Assembly (NCBI RefSeq): GCF_001577265.1 | Contig: NZ_CP014517.1 | Location: 425,001 to 489,000, forward strand | Length of the DNA: 64,000 nucleotides | Direction of reading: 5' to 3' | Origin: Variovorax sp. PAMC 28711 | GTDB taxonomy: Bacteria; Pseudomonadota; Gammaproteobacteria; Burkholderiales; Burkholderiaceae_C | Shown: piece after piece, positions 17,377 through 27,086 of the stretch | How positions within the stretch are numbered: position 1 is the stretch's first letter | Layout: the number at the start of each line of letters is the position of its first letter | Position numbers and translations under genes: made by a program | Notes under the pieces: generated by a model | What the model was told of the DNA's origin: nothing | Seen by the model: the letters and a program-made list of their open reading frames with translations, nothing else | Database searches by the model: none

Positions 17377-19983
17377 ATGCGCGCCCTGCTCACCACTTTT
17401 TCCTGGCAGGAGCTGCGCCACCACCCGTGGCGCAACGCAGCCGCCGTCGTCGCGGTGATGCTCGGCGTGGCGCTCGCGTTTTCGGTTCACCTCATCAACG
17501 CCTCGGCACTCGACGAGTTCTCCAGCGCGGTGCGTTCGGTCAACGGCCAGCCCGACCTTGAACTGCGCGCGGTGCAGCAGGGCGGCTTCGACGAAGCGGT
17601 CTACGCGCGTGTCGCAGGGCATCCGCAGGTGTTGCTCGCGAGCCCGGTGCTGGAAGTGCAAACGGTGGCGGCGCCATCGACCGACACCGACGCGCCCAAC
17701 GCGCCGATTGCACTGCGCGTGATCGGCGTCGACGCGCTGGTGCTGCCGACCATCGCCCCCGCGCTGATGCCTTCGCCTTCAGGGACCGCCGAGCGCTTTT
17801 CGTTGTTCGCACCCGACACGGTTTTTCTCAACGCCGCAGCCCGCAGCGCGCTCGGCGAGGCCGCAACGACGGTGCAACTGTCGAGCGACGGGCAATGGCG
17901 TCGGGTGCAGGTCGCGGGCACCGTGGCCGCGGGCGGCACGGCCCTGGCGGTGATGGACATCGGCGCGGTGCAGGACCTGTTCGGCCGCACCGGTCGGCTC
18001 ACCCGCATTGACCTGCGGCTCGTGGCGGGCGCCGATCGCACCGCGTTCATCCGGTCACTCGAAAGCGCGCCGGACTGGCCGGCCGGCATCCGCATCGCCG
18101 AGCCGGGCGATTCGGCCGAGCGCGTGAGCAATTTGTCGCGCGCCTACCGGGTGAATCTCACGGTGCTGGCGCTGGTCGCGCTGTTTACCGGCGCGTTCCT
18201 GGTCTTCTCGGTGCTCGCGCTCAGCGTCGCCAAACGCGCGCAGCAGTTCGCGCTGCTCGGCGTGCTGGGCCTCACACCGAGGCAGCGACTTCGGCTGGTG
18301 CTGGTGGAATCCCTGGTGCTCGGCGTGATCGGCAGCGTGACCGGTATCGCGCTTGGGACCGCACTCGCGGCCTTCGCGTTGCGCGTGCTGGGCGGCGATC
18401 TCGGTGGCGGCTATTTCGACGGTGTCGCACCTGTGCTGCACTGGCGCACCGGCGCGGCGCTGGTCTACGGCGGGCTCGGTGTGCTCGCGGCGCTGGTCGG
18501 CGGCTGGTGGCCCGCGCGCGCTGCGCAATCGCTGCCGGAGGCGCAGACGCTCAAAGGTCTGGGCGCCGCGCCGGCGCAGGGTCGCGGGCATCGCATCGCC
18601 CTGGTCCTGATCGCAGCAGGGGCGTTGCTTGCCGGCGCACCGGCCGTGTTCGGCATTCCCATCGCCGCGTACCTCTCGGTCGGCCTGCTGCTGGTCGGTG
18701 GCATCACGGCGCTGCCATGGCTGATCGCGCTGCTCTACGACCGCGTGGCGCCGCTGTTCGCGCAACGCCTGTTGCCGATGCTCGCCATCGAACGCGCACG
18801 CCGCATGCGCGGCACTGCGGCGGTGGCGGTGAGCGGCGTGGTCGCGAGCCTGAGCCTGGCGGTCGCGCTCACCGTGATGGTCGCGAGCTTTCGCGACTCG
18901 GTGACGCGATGGCTCGACGTGGTGCTGCCGGCCGACCTCTACGTGCGGTCCAGCGTGGAGGGCAGCAAGAGTGGCGGCGCGGCCGCGAGCAACGCCGATG
19001 CGGCGCCGTTCACCCCGGCCTTCGTGCAGGCGCTCGCGCAGATTCCCGGCGTTGCACGCACCGGCACGCAGCGCACGCGCGCGCTGCTACTCGAAGCGAC
19101 GCGGCCCGCCGTCACCCTCGTTTCGCGCAGTCTCGACGACGACGCATCGCGCTCGCTGCCGCTCGTGGGCGCCGCGGTGCCGGTGCCTGCAGGGCAGATC
19201 GGCATCTACGTGAGCGAGGCGATGGTCGCGCTGTACGGCGCGAAGCCGGGCACCGTCTTCGCGCCGCTTTCCAGGGCGTTCGTGCCGGCGGTGACGGCGA
19301 CGGCGCAACCCGCGGTCTTTTTCGTGGCCGGCGTGTGGCGCGACTACGTGCGGCAGTTCGGCGCCATCACGATCGACGCGCGCGACTTCGAGCGACTCAC
19401 CGGCGACCGCAGCGTGAGCGACGTGTCGCTGTGGCTCGCACCCGGCGCCAGCGAGGCCGATGTGCAGACCGCCGTGCGCGCCGTCGCCGCACGCGCGACC
19501 GGCGAGGCCGCGGTGCCGGTCGAGATCGCCTCGGTGGGCCAGATCCGCGCGACCTCGCTGCGCATCTTTGATCGGAGCTTTGCGGTGACGTACTGGCTGC
19601 AAGGGGTCGCGATCGCGATCGGCCTGTTCGGCATCGCGGCCAGCTTCAGCGCGCAGGTGCTGGCGCGGCGCAAGGAGTTCGGGTTGCTCGCGCACCTCGG
19701 CTTCACCCGGCGCCAGGTGCTTGGGATCGTCGCCGGCGAAGGCGCGGCGTGGACGGCGATCGGCGCCGTCGCGGGTCTGCTGCTAGGACTCGCGGTGTCG
19801 GTCGTGCTGGTGAAGGTGGTGAACCCGCAGAGCTTCCACTGGACGATGGATTTGCTGGTGCCGTGGCTGCGGCTCATCGCGCTGTGCGCGGCGGTGGTCG
19901 CGGCCGGCACGGTGACGGCATGGCTCGCGGGGCGGGCCGCGGCAGGCCGCGATGCGGTGCTGGCGGTGAAGGAAGACTGGTGA
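17377..19983 (+). CDS. FtsX-like ABC transporter permease (868 aa)
   Basis: Large inner-membrane permease with two FtsX repeats. After MRALLTTFSWQELRHHPWRN and a first membrane segment there is a periplasmic domain, then a block of membrane segments around residues 265-480, a second periplasmic domain and a last three-segment FtsX block (ALFGIAASF region to the end). The motif ALLGVLGLTPRQRLRLV and its repeat LLAHLGFTRRQVLGIVAGE are the coupling helices. Its ATPase is probably the LolD-like gene at 12,229. The stop overlaps the next gene as GTGA. Systems of this make export lipids or lipoproteins or act on the envelope; the substrate is unknown. Confidence 0.88.
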   Translation: MRALLTTFSWQELRHHPWRNAAAVVAVMLGVALAFSVHLINASALDEFSSAVRSVNGQPDLELRAVQQGGFDEAVYARVAGHPQVLLASPVLEVQTVAAPSTDTDAPNAPIALRVIGVDALVLPTIAPALMPSPSGTAERFSLFAPDTVFLNAAARSALGEAATTVQLSSDGQWRRVQVAGTVAAGGTALAVMDIGAVQDLFGRTGRLTRIDLRLVAGADRTAFIRSLESAPDWPAGIRIAEPGDSAERVSNLSRAYRVNLTVLALVALFTGAFLVFSVLALSVAKRAQQFALLGVLGLTPRQRLRLVLVESLVLGVIGSVTGIALGTALAAFALRVLGGDLGGGYFDGVAPVLHWRTGAALVYGGLGVLAALVGGWWPARAAQSLPEAQTLKGLGAAPAQGRGHRIALVLIAAGALLAGAPAVFGIPIAAYLSVGLLLVGGITALPWLIALLYDRVAPLFAQRLLPMLAIERARRMRGTAAVAVSGVVASLSLAVALTVMVASFRDSVTRWLDVVLPADLYVRSSVEGSKSGGAAASNADAAPFTPAFVQALAQIPGVARTGTQRTRALLLEATRPAVTLVSRSLDDDASRSLPLVGAAVPVPAGQIGIYVSEAMVALYGAKPGTVFAPLSRAFVPAVTATAQPAVFFVAGVWRDYVRQFGAITIDARDFERLTGDRSVSDVSLWLAPGASEADVQTAVRAVAARATGEAAVPVEIASVGQIRATSLRIFDRSFAVTYWLQGVAIAIGLFGIAASFSAQVLARRKEFGLLAHLGFTRRQVLGIVAGEGAAWTAIGAVAGLLLGLAVSVVLVKVVNPQSFHWTMDLLVPWLRLIALCAAVVAAGTVTAWLAGRAAAGRDAVLAVKEDW

Positions 19984-21050
19984 ACATCACGCCCCCACGC
20001 GGCCGCCTGTCGCGTCGTCATCTCTTGCTGGCCGCGCTGTTCGCACCGACCGCATGGGCGTTGCCGCCGCGCACGCTCCAGTTCCCGCGCGACTTCGGCA
20101 GCCACCCGGATCTTCAGACCGAGTGGTGGTACATCACCGGCCACGCCCACGATGCGGGGGGACGGGAATTCGGTTTCCAGGTGACCTTCTTCCGCTCCCG
20201 CATCGATGCGACGCAATCGATGCGTTCAGGCTTTGCGGCCAAGCAGATGATCTTTGCGCACGCAGCGGTCACCGACCTGCAAGGACGCGTGTTGCTGCAC
20301 GACCAGCGCATCGCACGCGCGGGCTTCGGCATCGCATCGGCCAGCGAGACCGACACCGACGTGCGCCTGCGCGACTGGTCGCTGGTGCGGCAGGACGGCC
20401 GCTACCAGGCGCGCATTGCGGCTGGCGAATTCGGGCTCGACCTGCGCTTTACGCCGACGCAGCCGGTGCTGCTGCAAGGCGCCGCCGGCCTCTCTCGCAA
20501 GGGCCCGGAAGAGGCGCAGGCCAGCTACTACTACAGCGAGCCGCAGCTGGCGACACAGGGTCGCGTCACGCTCAAGGGTCGCGCCTTCGACGTCACCGGC
20601 ACGGCGTGGCTCGACCATGAAGCCAGCGATGCAGTGCTGCACCCCGACGCGGTCGGCTGGGACTGGATCGGCATGAACCTGGACGATGGCAGCGCGCTCA
20701 CTGCTTTCCATTTGCGGCGACGTGACGGCAGTGCGCTGTGGGCCGGCGGGTCGATGCGCACGCGCGCCGGCGTGCTGCGTGTGTTCGGCGCCGACGAGGT
20801 GCGCTTCGAAGCCGAGACCGCATGGACCAGTCCGCGCACTGAGGCGCGCTACCCGACGCGATGGCGCGTGCACACGCCGGCCGGCGCCTTCAGCGTGCGC
20901 GCCCTGCTCGATGACCAGGAACTCGACAGCCGCGGCTCGACCGGGGGCGTGTACTGGGAGGGCCTGAGCGAGTTGCTCGATGCAGGCGGCCAGCGCGTAG
21001 GGCGTGGCTACCTCGAGATGACCGGCTACGCGGCCCCGCTCAAGCTCTGA
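19980..21050 (+). CDS. CrtC/AttH-like (lipocalin-like) exported protein
   Basis: Periplasmic protein of 356 aa, starting at the GTG that overlaps the permease stop. The signal sequence RGRLSRRHLLLAALFAPTAWA has a twin Arg. The mature part has family marks FPRDFGSHPDLQTEWWYITG, FGFQVTFFRSR and GTAWLDHEASD. This is the carotenoid 1,2-hydratase/AttH lipocalin-like fold, which in most bacteria is not a carotenoid enzyme. It is regularly coupled to FtsX-type permeases, as here. True substrate unknown. Confidence 0.85.
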   Translation: MNITPPRGRLSRRHLLLAALFAPTAWALPPRTLQFPRDFGSHPDLQTEWWYITGHAHDAGGREFGFQVTFFRSRIDATQSMRSGFAAKQMIFAHAAVTDLQGRVLLHDQRIARAGFGIASASETDTDVRLRDWSLVRQDGRYQARIAAGEFGLDLRFTPTQPVLLQGAAGLSRKGPEEAQASYYYSEPQLATQGRVTLKGRAFDVTGTAWLDHEASDAVLHPDAVGWDWIGMNLDDGSALTAFHLRRRDGSALWAGGSMRTRAGVLRVFGADEVRFEAETAWTSPRTEARYPTRWRVHTPAGAFSVRALLDDQELDSRGSTGGVYWEGLSELLDAGGQRVGRGYLEMTGYAAPLKL

Positions 21051-21074
21051 CGGCGCTCGGCGCTGGCAACTTGT

Positions 21075-22013
21075 TCAGCCGCCCGGCGCGCCTTGCGTGT
21101 TCACGTACAGCGCATAGAGCGACTGGCTCGCCGCCATGAAGAGCCGGTTGCGCGCGACGCCGCCGAAGCAGAGGTTGGCGCAGCGCTCGGGCAGCGCGAT
21201 GTGACCGATCGGCGTGGCGTCGGGCGCGAACACCCGCACGCCGTCATGGCCCTCGCCCATGCCCCAGCCGGCCCACAGGTTGCCATCGACATCGCAGCGG
21301 AATCCATCGGGGGCACTGTGCGCACCGCACTGGACGAACACGCGGTCGTTGACGAGTCGCCGTCCGTCATCGGCCAGATCGAACACGCGGATTCGTCGCG
21401 GCGATGCGCCGGACTCGACCACATACAGCCGCTTCTCGTCGGGCGAAAAGCAAAGACCGTTCGGGCGCGCCACGTCGGCACTCACGACGGTGGCCACGCC
21501 GGTCTGACCGTCCACGCGGTAGATGTTCGTCGGCAACTCGGCATCGGCCTTGCCGCCTTCGTGGTGCGCAAGGATGCCGAAGGGTGGGTCGGTGAACCAA
21601 ATCGAGTCGTCCGTTTTCACGACGATGTCGTTCGGCGAATTGAGGCGCTTGCCGTCGAAGCGATCGAGGATCACGGTGAGGCGGCCGTCGTACTCGGTGC
21701 GCGTCACGCGCCGCTCGCCGTGCTCGCAACTCAGAAGGCGGCCTTGCCTGTCGCGCGTGTGGCCGTTGGCGAAGCGCGAAGGCTGGCGAAACACGCTGGA
21801 GGCGCCGGTCGCCTCGTCCCAGCGCATCACGCGGTCGTTGGGCAGGTCGCTCCAGAGCAGCGTGCGCTGATCACCGAACCAGACCGGCCCTTCGGCCCAG
21901 CGAAAGCCGGTCGCGAGCCGCTCGACAGCGGCGTTGAAGAGAACGTACGGGGCGAAACGCGGGTCAAGAATTTCGACCGCCGGATCGGGGTAACGCAACG
22001 CCGGCTGCCACAT
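21075..22013 (-). CDS. SMP-30/gluconolactonase family protein
   Basis: Six-bladed beta-propeller lactonase of 312 aa, from ATG 22013. Motifs: FRWAEGPVWFGDQRTLLWSD (metal-ligand Glu in AEGPVW), LNSPNDIVVKTDDSIWFTDP (Asn/Asp ligands), and GAHSAPDGFRCDVDGNLW near the C-terminal metal Asp. Such enzymes hydrolyse sugar lactones. It starts 17 bases after livM, so it is probably the last gene of the liv operon, although a role in amino-acid use is not obvious. Confidence 0.85.
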   Translation of the reverse strand: MWQPALRYPDPAVEILDPRFAPYVLFNAAVERLATGFRWAEGPVWFGDQRTLLWSDLPNDRVMRWDEATGASSVFRQPSRFANGHTRDRQGRLLSCEHGERRVTRTEYDGRLTVILDRFDGKRLNSPNDIVVKTDDSIWFTDPPFGILAHHEGGKADAELPTNIYRVDGQTGVATVVSADVARPNGLCFSPDEKRLYVVESGASPRRIRVFDLADDGRRLVNDRVFVQCGAHSAPDGFRCDVDGNLWAGWGMGEGHDGVRVFAPDATPIGHIALPERCANLCFGGVARNRLFMAASQSLYALYVNTQGAPGG

Positions 22014-22030
22014 GGTCTGCGTCCGTCGTG

Positions 22031-23017
22031 TCAGCCGTGGCGACCGCGCCGCCGGTCGATGAACGCGATGATCTCGCCCATGATCCCCTTGCGGAAGGCC
22101 AGCACGCAAATCACGAAGATCAGGCCGGTGACCATGGTCACCGACTCGCCGAGCGTGTTGAACCACTCGACACTCGTGAGGCGCGCGAGGAAGCTGCCGA
22201 GTTCGCCGATCTTGTTCTCGAGCAGCACCACGACCGCCGAGCCGACGAGCGGACCCGACAGCGTGCCGAGGCCGCCGACCAGCGTCATGAGGATGACCTG
22301 CCCCGAGGCCGTCCAGTGCACGTCGCTGAGCGTGGCGAAACCGAGCACCAGCGTCTTGAGAGAACCGGCCAACCCGGAGAGTGCGGCCGAGATCACGAAG
22401 GCGAGCAGCTTGAAGCGGCTGACGTCATAACCCAGCGACAGCGCGCGCGGTTCGTTTTCCTTGATGCCCTTGAGCACCTGGCCGAAAGGCGAATGGATGG
22501 TGCGCACGATGACCAGGAATGCCGCGACCACCACCACCAGCGCCACGTAGTACATCGTGAGGTCGTTCGAGAGGTCGACGACGCCGAAGAGCTTGCCGCG
22601 CGGCACGCCCTGAAGGCCGTCTTCGCCGCCGGTAAACTTGGCCTGCAGCGCGACGAAGAACATCATCTGCGCCAAGGCCAGCGTGATCATCGCGAAGTAG
22701 ATGCCCTGACGGCGAATGGCCAGGATGCCGAAGAGCCAGCCGAGCAGTGCCCCGGTCAGCGTGCCGCAGAGCAAGCCGAGCTCGGGCGTGAGACCCCACA
22801 CCTTCATCGCGTGGCCCGCCACGTAGGCCGAACCGCCCAGGAAGGCCGCATGGCCGAAGGACAGCAGGCCGGTGTAGCCGAGCAGCAGGTTGAAGGCGGA
22901 GGCGAACAGTGCGAAGCACATGAGCTTCATCACGAACACCGGATAGGCGCCGAAGAAGGGCGCGACCAGGAGCGCGAGGAGCAGCAGCGCGTAGACGACG
23001 GGAGTGATTTTTTTCAT
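22031..23017 (-). CDS. livM: Branched-chain amino acid ABC permease LivM
   Basis: Inner-membrane permease of 328 aa with about eight to ten membrane segments. LivM marks are NLLLGYTGLLSFGHAAFLGG and TLVGGLGTLSGPLVGSA. The basic end IAFIDRRRGRHG is cytoplasmic. Pairs with LivH and the LivG/LivF ATPases to import branched-chain amino acids or related compounds. It begins 12 bases after livH. Confidence 0.92.
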   Translation of the reverse strand: MKKITPVVYALLLLALLVAPFFGAYPVFVMKLMCFALFASAFNLLLGYTGLLSFGHAAFLGGSAYVAGHAMKVWGLTPELGLLCGTLTGALLGWLFGILAIRRQGIYFAMITLALAQMMFFVALQAKFTGGEDGLQGVPRGKLFGVVDLSNDLTMYYVALVVVVAAFLVIVRTIHSPFGQVLKGIKENEPRALSLGYDVSRFKLLAFVISAALSGLAGSLKTLVLGFATLSDVHWTASGQVILMTLVGGLGTLSGPLVGSAVVVLLENKIGELGSFLARLTSVEWFNTLGESVTMVTGLIFVICVLAFRKGIMGEIIAFIDRRRGRHG

Positions 23018-23029
23018 GGCGCGATCCGC

Positions 23030-23905
23030 TTATTTCTCTTTGCCGAACAGGCCGGCGGGGCGGATGAGCAACACGATCACCATGATCACGAACACCACGG
23101 TCGAGGACGCTTCGGGATAGAAAACCTTGGTCAAACCCTCGATCACGCCGAGGCCCAGGCCGGTGAGAATGGCGCCCATGATGGAACCCATGCCGCCGAT
23201 CACGACCACCGCGAACACCACGATGATGAGGTTCTGCCCCATGAGCGGCGTGACCTGGATCACCGGCGCGGCCAACACGCCGGCGAAGGCGGCGAGCGCA
23301 CAGCCGAACGCATAGGTCAGCGTGATCATCAACGGCACGTTCACCCCGAAGGCTTCGACCAGCCGCGGGTTTTCGGTGCCGGCCCGCAGGTAGGCGCCGA
23401 GCCGGGTTTTCTCGATCACGTACCACGTGGCGAAGCACACGGTGAGCGAGGCGACCACGACCCAGGCGCGGTAGTTCGGCAGCACCATGAAGCCGAGGTC
23501 GGTTGCGCTGGCAAGCGCGTCGGGTGCGTCGTACGACAGGCCCGACACGCCGTAGATCGAGCGGAACACACCCTCGATCAGCAACGTCAGCCCGAGCGTG
23601 AGCAAGAGTCCGTAGAGATGATCGAGCTTGTAGATCCAGCGCAGCAGCAAGCGCTCGATGACGACGCCGAAGAGCCCCACCACCACCGGCGCCAGCAACA
23701 GCATCACCCAGTAGTTGATGCCGAAATACTCCATCGCCATCCAGCTCAGGATGGCGCCCAGCATGAACAACGCGCCATGCGCAAAGTTGATCACGTTGAG
23801 CAGACCGAAGATCACTGCCAGCCCGAGGCTCAGGATCGCATAGAACGAACCGTTGACCAGCCCCAAGAGGAGCTGGCTCAACAGAGCGGGCATTGATATG
23901 TTCAT
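23030..23905 (-). CDS. livH: Branched-chain amino acid ABC permease LivH
   Basis: Permease of 291 aa. Starts MNISMPALLSQLLLGLVNGS; family marks are SLGLAVIFGLLNVINFAHGA and VIGGMGSIMGAILTGLGLGV. The end RPAGLFGKEK is typical. It follows the substrate-binding gene at 23,916 by 10 bases. Confidence 0.92.
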   Translation of the reverse strand: MNISMPALLSQLLLGLVNGSFYAILSLGLAVIFGLLNVINFAHGALFMLGAILSWMAMEYFGINYWVMLLLAPVVVGLFGVVIERLLLRWIYKLDHLYGLLLTLGLTLLIEGVFRSIYGVSGLSYDAPDALASATDLGFMVLPNYRAWVVVASLTVCFATWYVIEKTRLGAYLRAGTENPRLVEAFGVNVPLMITLTYAFGCALAAFAGVLAAPVIQVTPLMGQNLIIVVFAVVVIGGMGSIMGAILTGLGLGVIEGLTKVFYPEASSTVVFVIMVIVLLIRPAGLFGKEK

Positions 23906-23915
23906 GAACGCGCGA

Positions 23916-25112
23916 TCACTTCCAGAGTGCGCAACGGGATTCGGCCTTGGTCGTGAAGACCTCGTCGCCCTTCAGCTTCTGGACGACCTTGTAGTAGTCC
24001 CACGGCTGCTTGGATTCGGCCTGCGACTTCACCTGCATCAGGTACATGTCGTGCACGAAGCGGCCGTCGGCACGCACCATGCCCTTGGCGTAGAAGTCGT
24101 CGATCGGGGTCTTCTTGATCTGCGCCATCACCGTGTCGGCATCGACCGTCTTGGCGGCCTGCAGCGCCTTCAGGTAAGTCATGGTGGCGGAGTAGTCGGC
24201 GGCCTGGATGTCGGTGGGCATGCGCTTGGTCTTCTCGAAGAAGCGCTTGCCGAAGGCGCGCGTCTTGTCGTCGAGGTTCCAGTCCCAGCTGGTCGTGAGC
24301 AGCAGGCCCTCGGTGTTCTTCAGGCCCAGGCTGTGCACGTCGGTGATGAACACCAGCAGGCCGACCATCTTCATGCTCTTGTTGATGCCGAATTCCCGCG
24401 CCGACTTGATCGCGTTCTGGGTATCGCCGCCAGCGTTGGCCAGTGCCAGCACCTGCGCCTTGGAGTTCTGCGCCTGCAGCAGGAACGAAGAGAAGTCGGA
24501 GGTGTTGAGCGGTGCCTTCACCGAACCCAGCACGGTGCCGCCCTTTTCCTTCACCACCTTGGTCGCATCGGCTTCGAGCGCCTGGCCGAAGGCGTAGTCG
24601 GCTGTCAGGAAGTACCAGCTCTTGTCGCCGCGTGCGATGACTGCGGCGCCAGTGCCCTTGGCGAGCGCGACCGTGTCGTAGGCGTAGTGCACGGTGTACG
24701 GGCTGCACTGCTCGTTGGTAAGGGCCGAGCTGCCGGCGCCGTTCACCATGAAGACGCGCTTCTTCTCCTGAGCGATCTTGGCCATGGCCAAACCCGTGCC
24801 CGAGCTGGTGCCGCCGAACAGCATCGTGAGGCCCTGCGTGTCGATCCACTCGCGCGCCTTGGAAGCGGCGATGTCGGCCTTGTTCTGGTGGTCGGCCGTG
24901 AGCAGCTCGATCGGCATGCCATTCACCTTGCCGCCGAAGTCGTCGATGGCCATCTGGATGGCGGTCGCGCCGCCCTTGCCTTCCACGTCGCCGTAGAGGC
25001 TCGACATGTCGGTGATGAAGCCGATCTTGACCTTGTCCTGCGCCTGCGCGGCAGCTCCGGCAAAGAGGGAGAGTGCGATGACGGCGGCGATAGCGATGTG
25101 GGTGCGTTTCAT
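23916..25112 (-). CDS. Branched-chain amino acid ABC substrate-binding protein (copy 1, intact)
   Basis: Periplasmic receptor of 398 aa (Peripla_BP_6). Start supported by AAGGAA before ATG 25112 and the signal MKRTHIAIAAVIALSLFAGA. Mature protein: KVKIGFITDMSSLYGDVEGKG, LFGGTSSGTGLAMAKIAQE, QCSPYTVHYAYDTVALAKGTG, YFLTADYAFG. A paralogue sits directly upstream, so the operon has two receptors that may bind different ligands. Both end in SRCALWK/TKCALWK. Confidence 0.9.
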   Translation of the reverse strand: MKRTHIAIAAVIALSLFAGAAAQAQDKVKIGFITDMSSLYGDVEGKGGATAIQMAIDDFGGKVNGMPIELLTADHQNKADIAASKAREWIDTQGLTMLFGGTSSGTGLAMAKIAQEKKRVFMVNGAGSSALTNEQCSPYTVHYAYDTVALAKGTGAAVIARGDKSWYFLTADYAFGQALEADATKVVKEKGGTVLGSVKAPLNTSDFSSFLLQAQNSKAQVLALANAGGDTQNAIKSAREFGINKSMKMVGLLVFITDVHSLGLKNTEGLLLTTSWDWNLDDKTRAFGKRFFEKTKRMPTDIQAADYSATMTYLKALQAAKTVDADTVMAQIKKTPIDDFYAKGMVRADGRFVHDMYLMQVKSQAESKQPWDYYKVVQKLKGDEVFTTKAESRCALWK

Positions 25113-25150
25113 GGGTCTTCCTTGGGGTTACGGGCGGCGGGCGGGACGGG

Positions 25151-26343
25151 TCACTTCCAGAGAGCGCACTTGGTCTCGGCCTTGGTCGTGAAGACCTTGT
25201 CGCCGTCGAGCTTGGAGATCACCTTCAGGTAGTCCCACGGCTTCTTGGATTCGGCCGGCGACTTCACTTCGACCAGGTACATGTCGTGGATGAAGCTGCC
25301 GTCCGCGCGGATCTGGCCCTTTCCGTAGAAGTCGTCGATCTTCATGCTCTTGAGCTGCGCCATCACCTTGTCGCTGTCGGTGGTCTTGGCGGCGGCCACG
25401 GCTTTCAGGTAGGTCGTGGTGGCGGAGTAGTCGGCGGCCTGCACGTCGGTGGGCATGCGTTGGGTCTTGGCGAAATAGCGGTTCGCGAACTTGCGCGTGT
25501 CGTCGTTCAGGTCCCAGTACCAGCTGGTGGTGTGCAGCAGGCCTTCGGTGTTCTTCAGGCCCAGGCTGTGCACGTCGCTCAGGAACACCAGCAGGCCGGC
25601 GGTCTTCATGGTCTTGTTGATGCCGAACTCGCGTGCCGCCTTCACCGAATTGATGAAGTCGCCGCCCGCGTTGGCGAGGCCGAGGATTTGCGCCTTGGAG
25701 TTTTGCGCCTGCAGCAGGAACGACGAGAAATCCGATCCGTTGAGCGGATGGCGCACCGAGCCGACGACCGTGCCGCCCTTGGCCTTGATGACGGTGGTGG
25801 TGTCGGCTTCCAGCGCGTGGCCGAATGCGTAGTCGGCGGTCAGGAAGAACCAGCTCTTGCCGCCCTTGTCGACCACCGCAGCGCCCGTGCCTTGGCCAGC
25901 GCCACCGTGTCATAAGCGTAGTGCACCGTGTACGGGCTGCACTGTTCGTTGGTGAGCGCCGAGGTGCCGGCGCCGTTGTTGAAATACACGCGCTTCTTTT
26001 CTTCGGCCACCTTGGCCGTGGCGAGCGCCGTGCCCGAACTGGTGCCGCCGAAGATCATCGTGACGCCGGCGGTGTCGATCCATTCGCGGGCCTTGGAAGC
26101 GGCCACGTCGGCTTTGTTCTGGTGATCGGCCACGAGCAGCTCGATCGGCTGGCCCAGCGCCTTGCCGCCGAAGTCGTCGATCGCCATCTGGATGGCGGTC
26201 GCGCCGCCCTTGCCTTCGAGATCGGCGTAGAGGCCCGACAGGTCGGTGACAAAGCCGATCTTGACTTTTTCCTGGGCCTGCGCGCCCGCAGCCAGTGCAA
26301 GCGATGCGATGGCCAGGGCGAATGCGGTGAGCTGGTTTTTCAT
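25151..26343 (-). pseudogene. Branched-chain amino acid ABC substrate-binding protein (copy 2), frameshifted
   Basis: Paralogue of the neighbouring receptor. From ATG 26343 the frame gives a signal peptide (MKNQLTAFALAIASLALAAG) and the domain up to HYAYDTVALAK. It then breaks into ARALRW where copy 1 reads GTGAAVI. A second frame continues from about VDKGGKSWFFLTADYAFG to the stop at 25,151. Compared with copy 1 the DNA lacks one C in the CCC before TTGG near 25,890, and the gene is one base short of whole codons. With the base restored it is a normal 397-aa receptor. Confidence 0.85.
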
Positions 26344-26378
26344 GTTTTTTCTCCGTTGAAATCTGGAATGGCGGCGCG

Positions 26379-27086
26379 TCAGACGCCGAGCAACTCGGTC
26401 AGCACGGGCATCTTGGCTTCAAGTTCCGCGGCGCCGAATTTCTCGACGATGCGGCCGTGCTCCATCACGTAGAAGCGGTCGGCCAGCGGCGCGGCGAAGC
26501 GGAAGTTCTGTTCGACCATGACGATCGTGTAGCCCTTGCCGCGCAGCGTGGTGATCATTCGAGCCAGCGCCTGCACGATCACCGGGGCCAGGCCCTCGGA
26601 GATTTCGTCGAGCAACAGCAGCTTGGCGCCGGTGCGCAGGATGCGGCCGACGGCCAGCATCTGCTGCTCGCCGCCCGAGAGGCGTGTGCCCTGGCTGTGC
26701 CGACGCTCGGCCAGGTTGGGGAACATGGCGTAGATCTCGTCGACCGACATGCCCGGCCCCGCACCCTTGAGCGCTGGCGGCAGCAGCAGGTTTTCTTCGC
26801 ACGAGAGGCTGGCGAAGATGCCACGCTCTTCCGGGCAATAGCCGATGCCCAGGTGGGCGATGCGGTGGGTCGCCATGCCGATGGTCTCGACACCGTGGAC
26901 CTCGATGCTGCCCTTGCGCGCGCCGGTCAGGCCCATGATGGCGCGCAGTGTCGTGGTACGCCCTGCCCCGTTGCGGCCGAGCAGCGTGACCACTTCGCCG
27001 GGCTGCACGACCATGTCGACGCCGTGCAGCACGTGCGACTCGCCGTACCAGGCGTTGAGACCCTTGATTTCGAGTGCGGCGGTCAT
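26379..27086 (-). CDS. livF: Branched-chain amino acid ABC ATPase LivF (Walker A Lys replaced by Arg)
   Basis: ATPase of 235 aa in the liv operon; its ATG overlaps the livG stop. The P-loop reads LLGRNGAGRTTTLRAI, so residue 43 is Arg (codon at 26,958-26,960) where nearly all ABC ATPases have Lys. The rest is intact: signature LSGGEQQMLAVGRIL, Walker B LLLLDEISEGLAP, switch region TIVMVEQNF. I recall the GRTT form in some Burkholderiales LivF proteins but cannot check. The other ATPase LivG has a normal Lys. Confidence 0.9.
   Translation of the reverse strand: MTAALEIKGLNAWYGESHVLHGVDMVVQPGEVVTLLGRNGAGRTTTLRAIMGLTGARKGSIEVHGVETIGMATHRIAHLGIGYCPEERGIFASLSCEENLLLPPALKGAGPGMSVDEIYAMFPNLAERRHSQGTRLSGGEQQMLAVGRILRTGAKLLLLDEISEGLAPVIVQALARMITTLRGKGYTIVMVEQNFRFAAPLADRFYVMEHGRIVEKFGAAELEAKMPVLTELLGV

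Noticed and set aside
22028..25232. Long plus-strand frames opposite livM, livH and the first liv binding-protein gene
   Set aside because: Same cause: shadows of the liv genes, with composition typical of antisense GC-rich frames.
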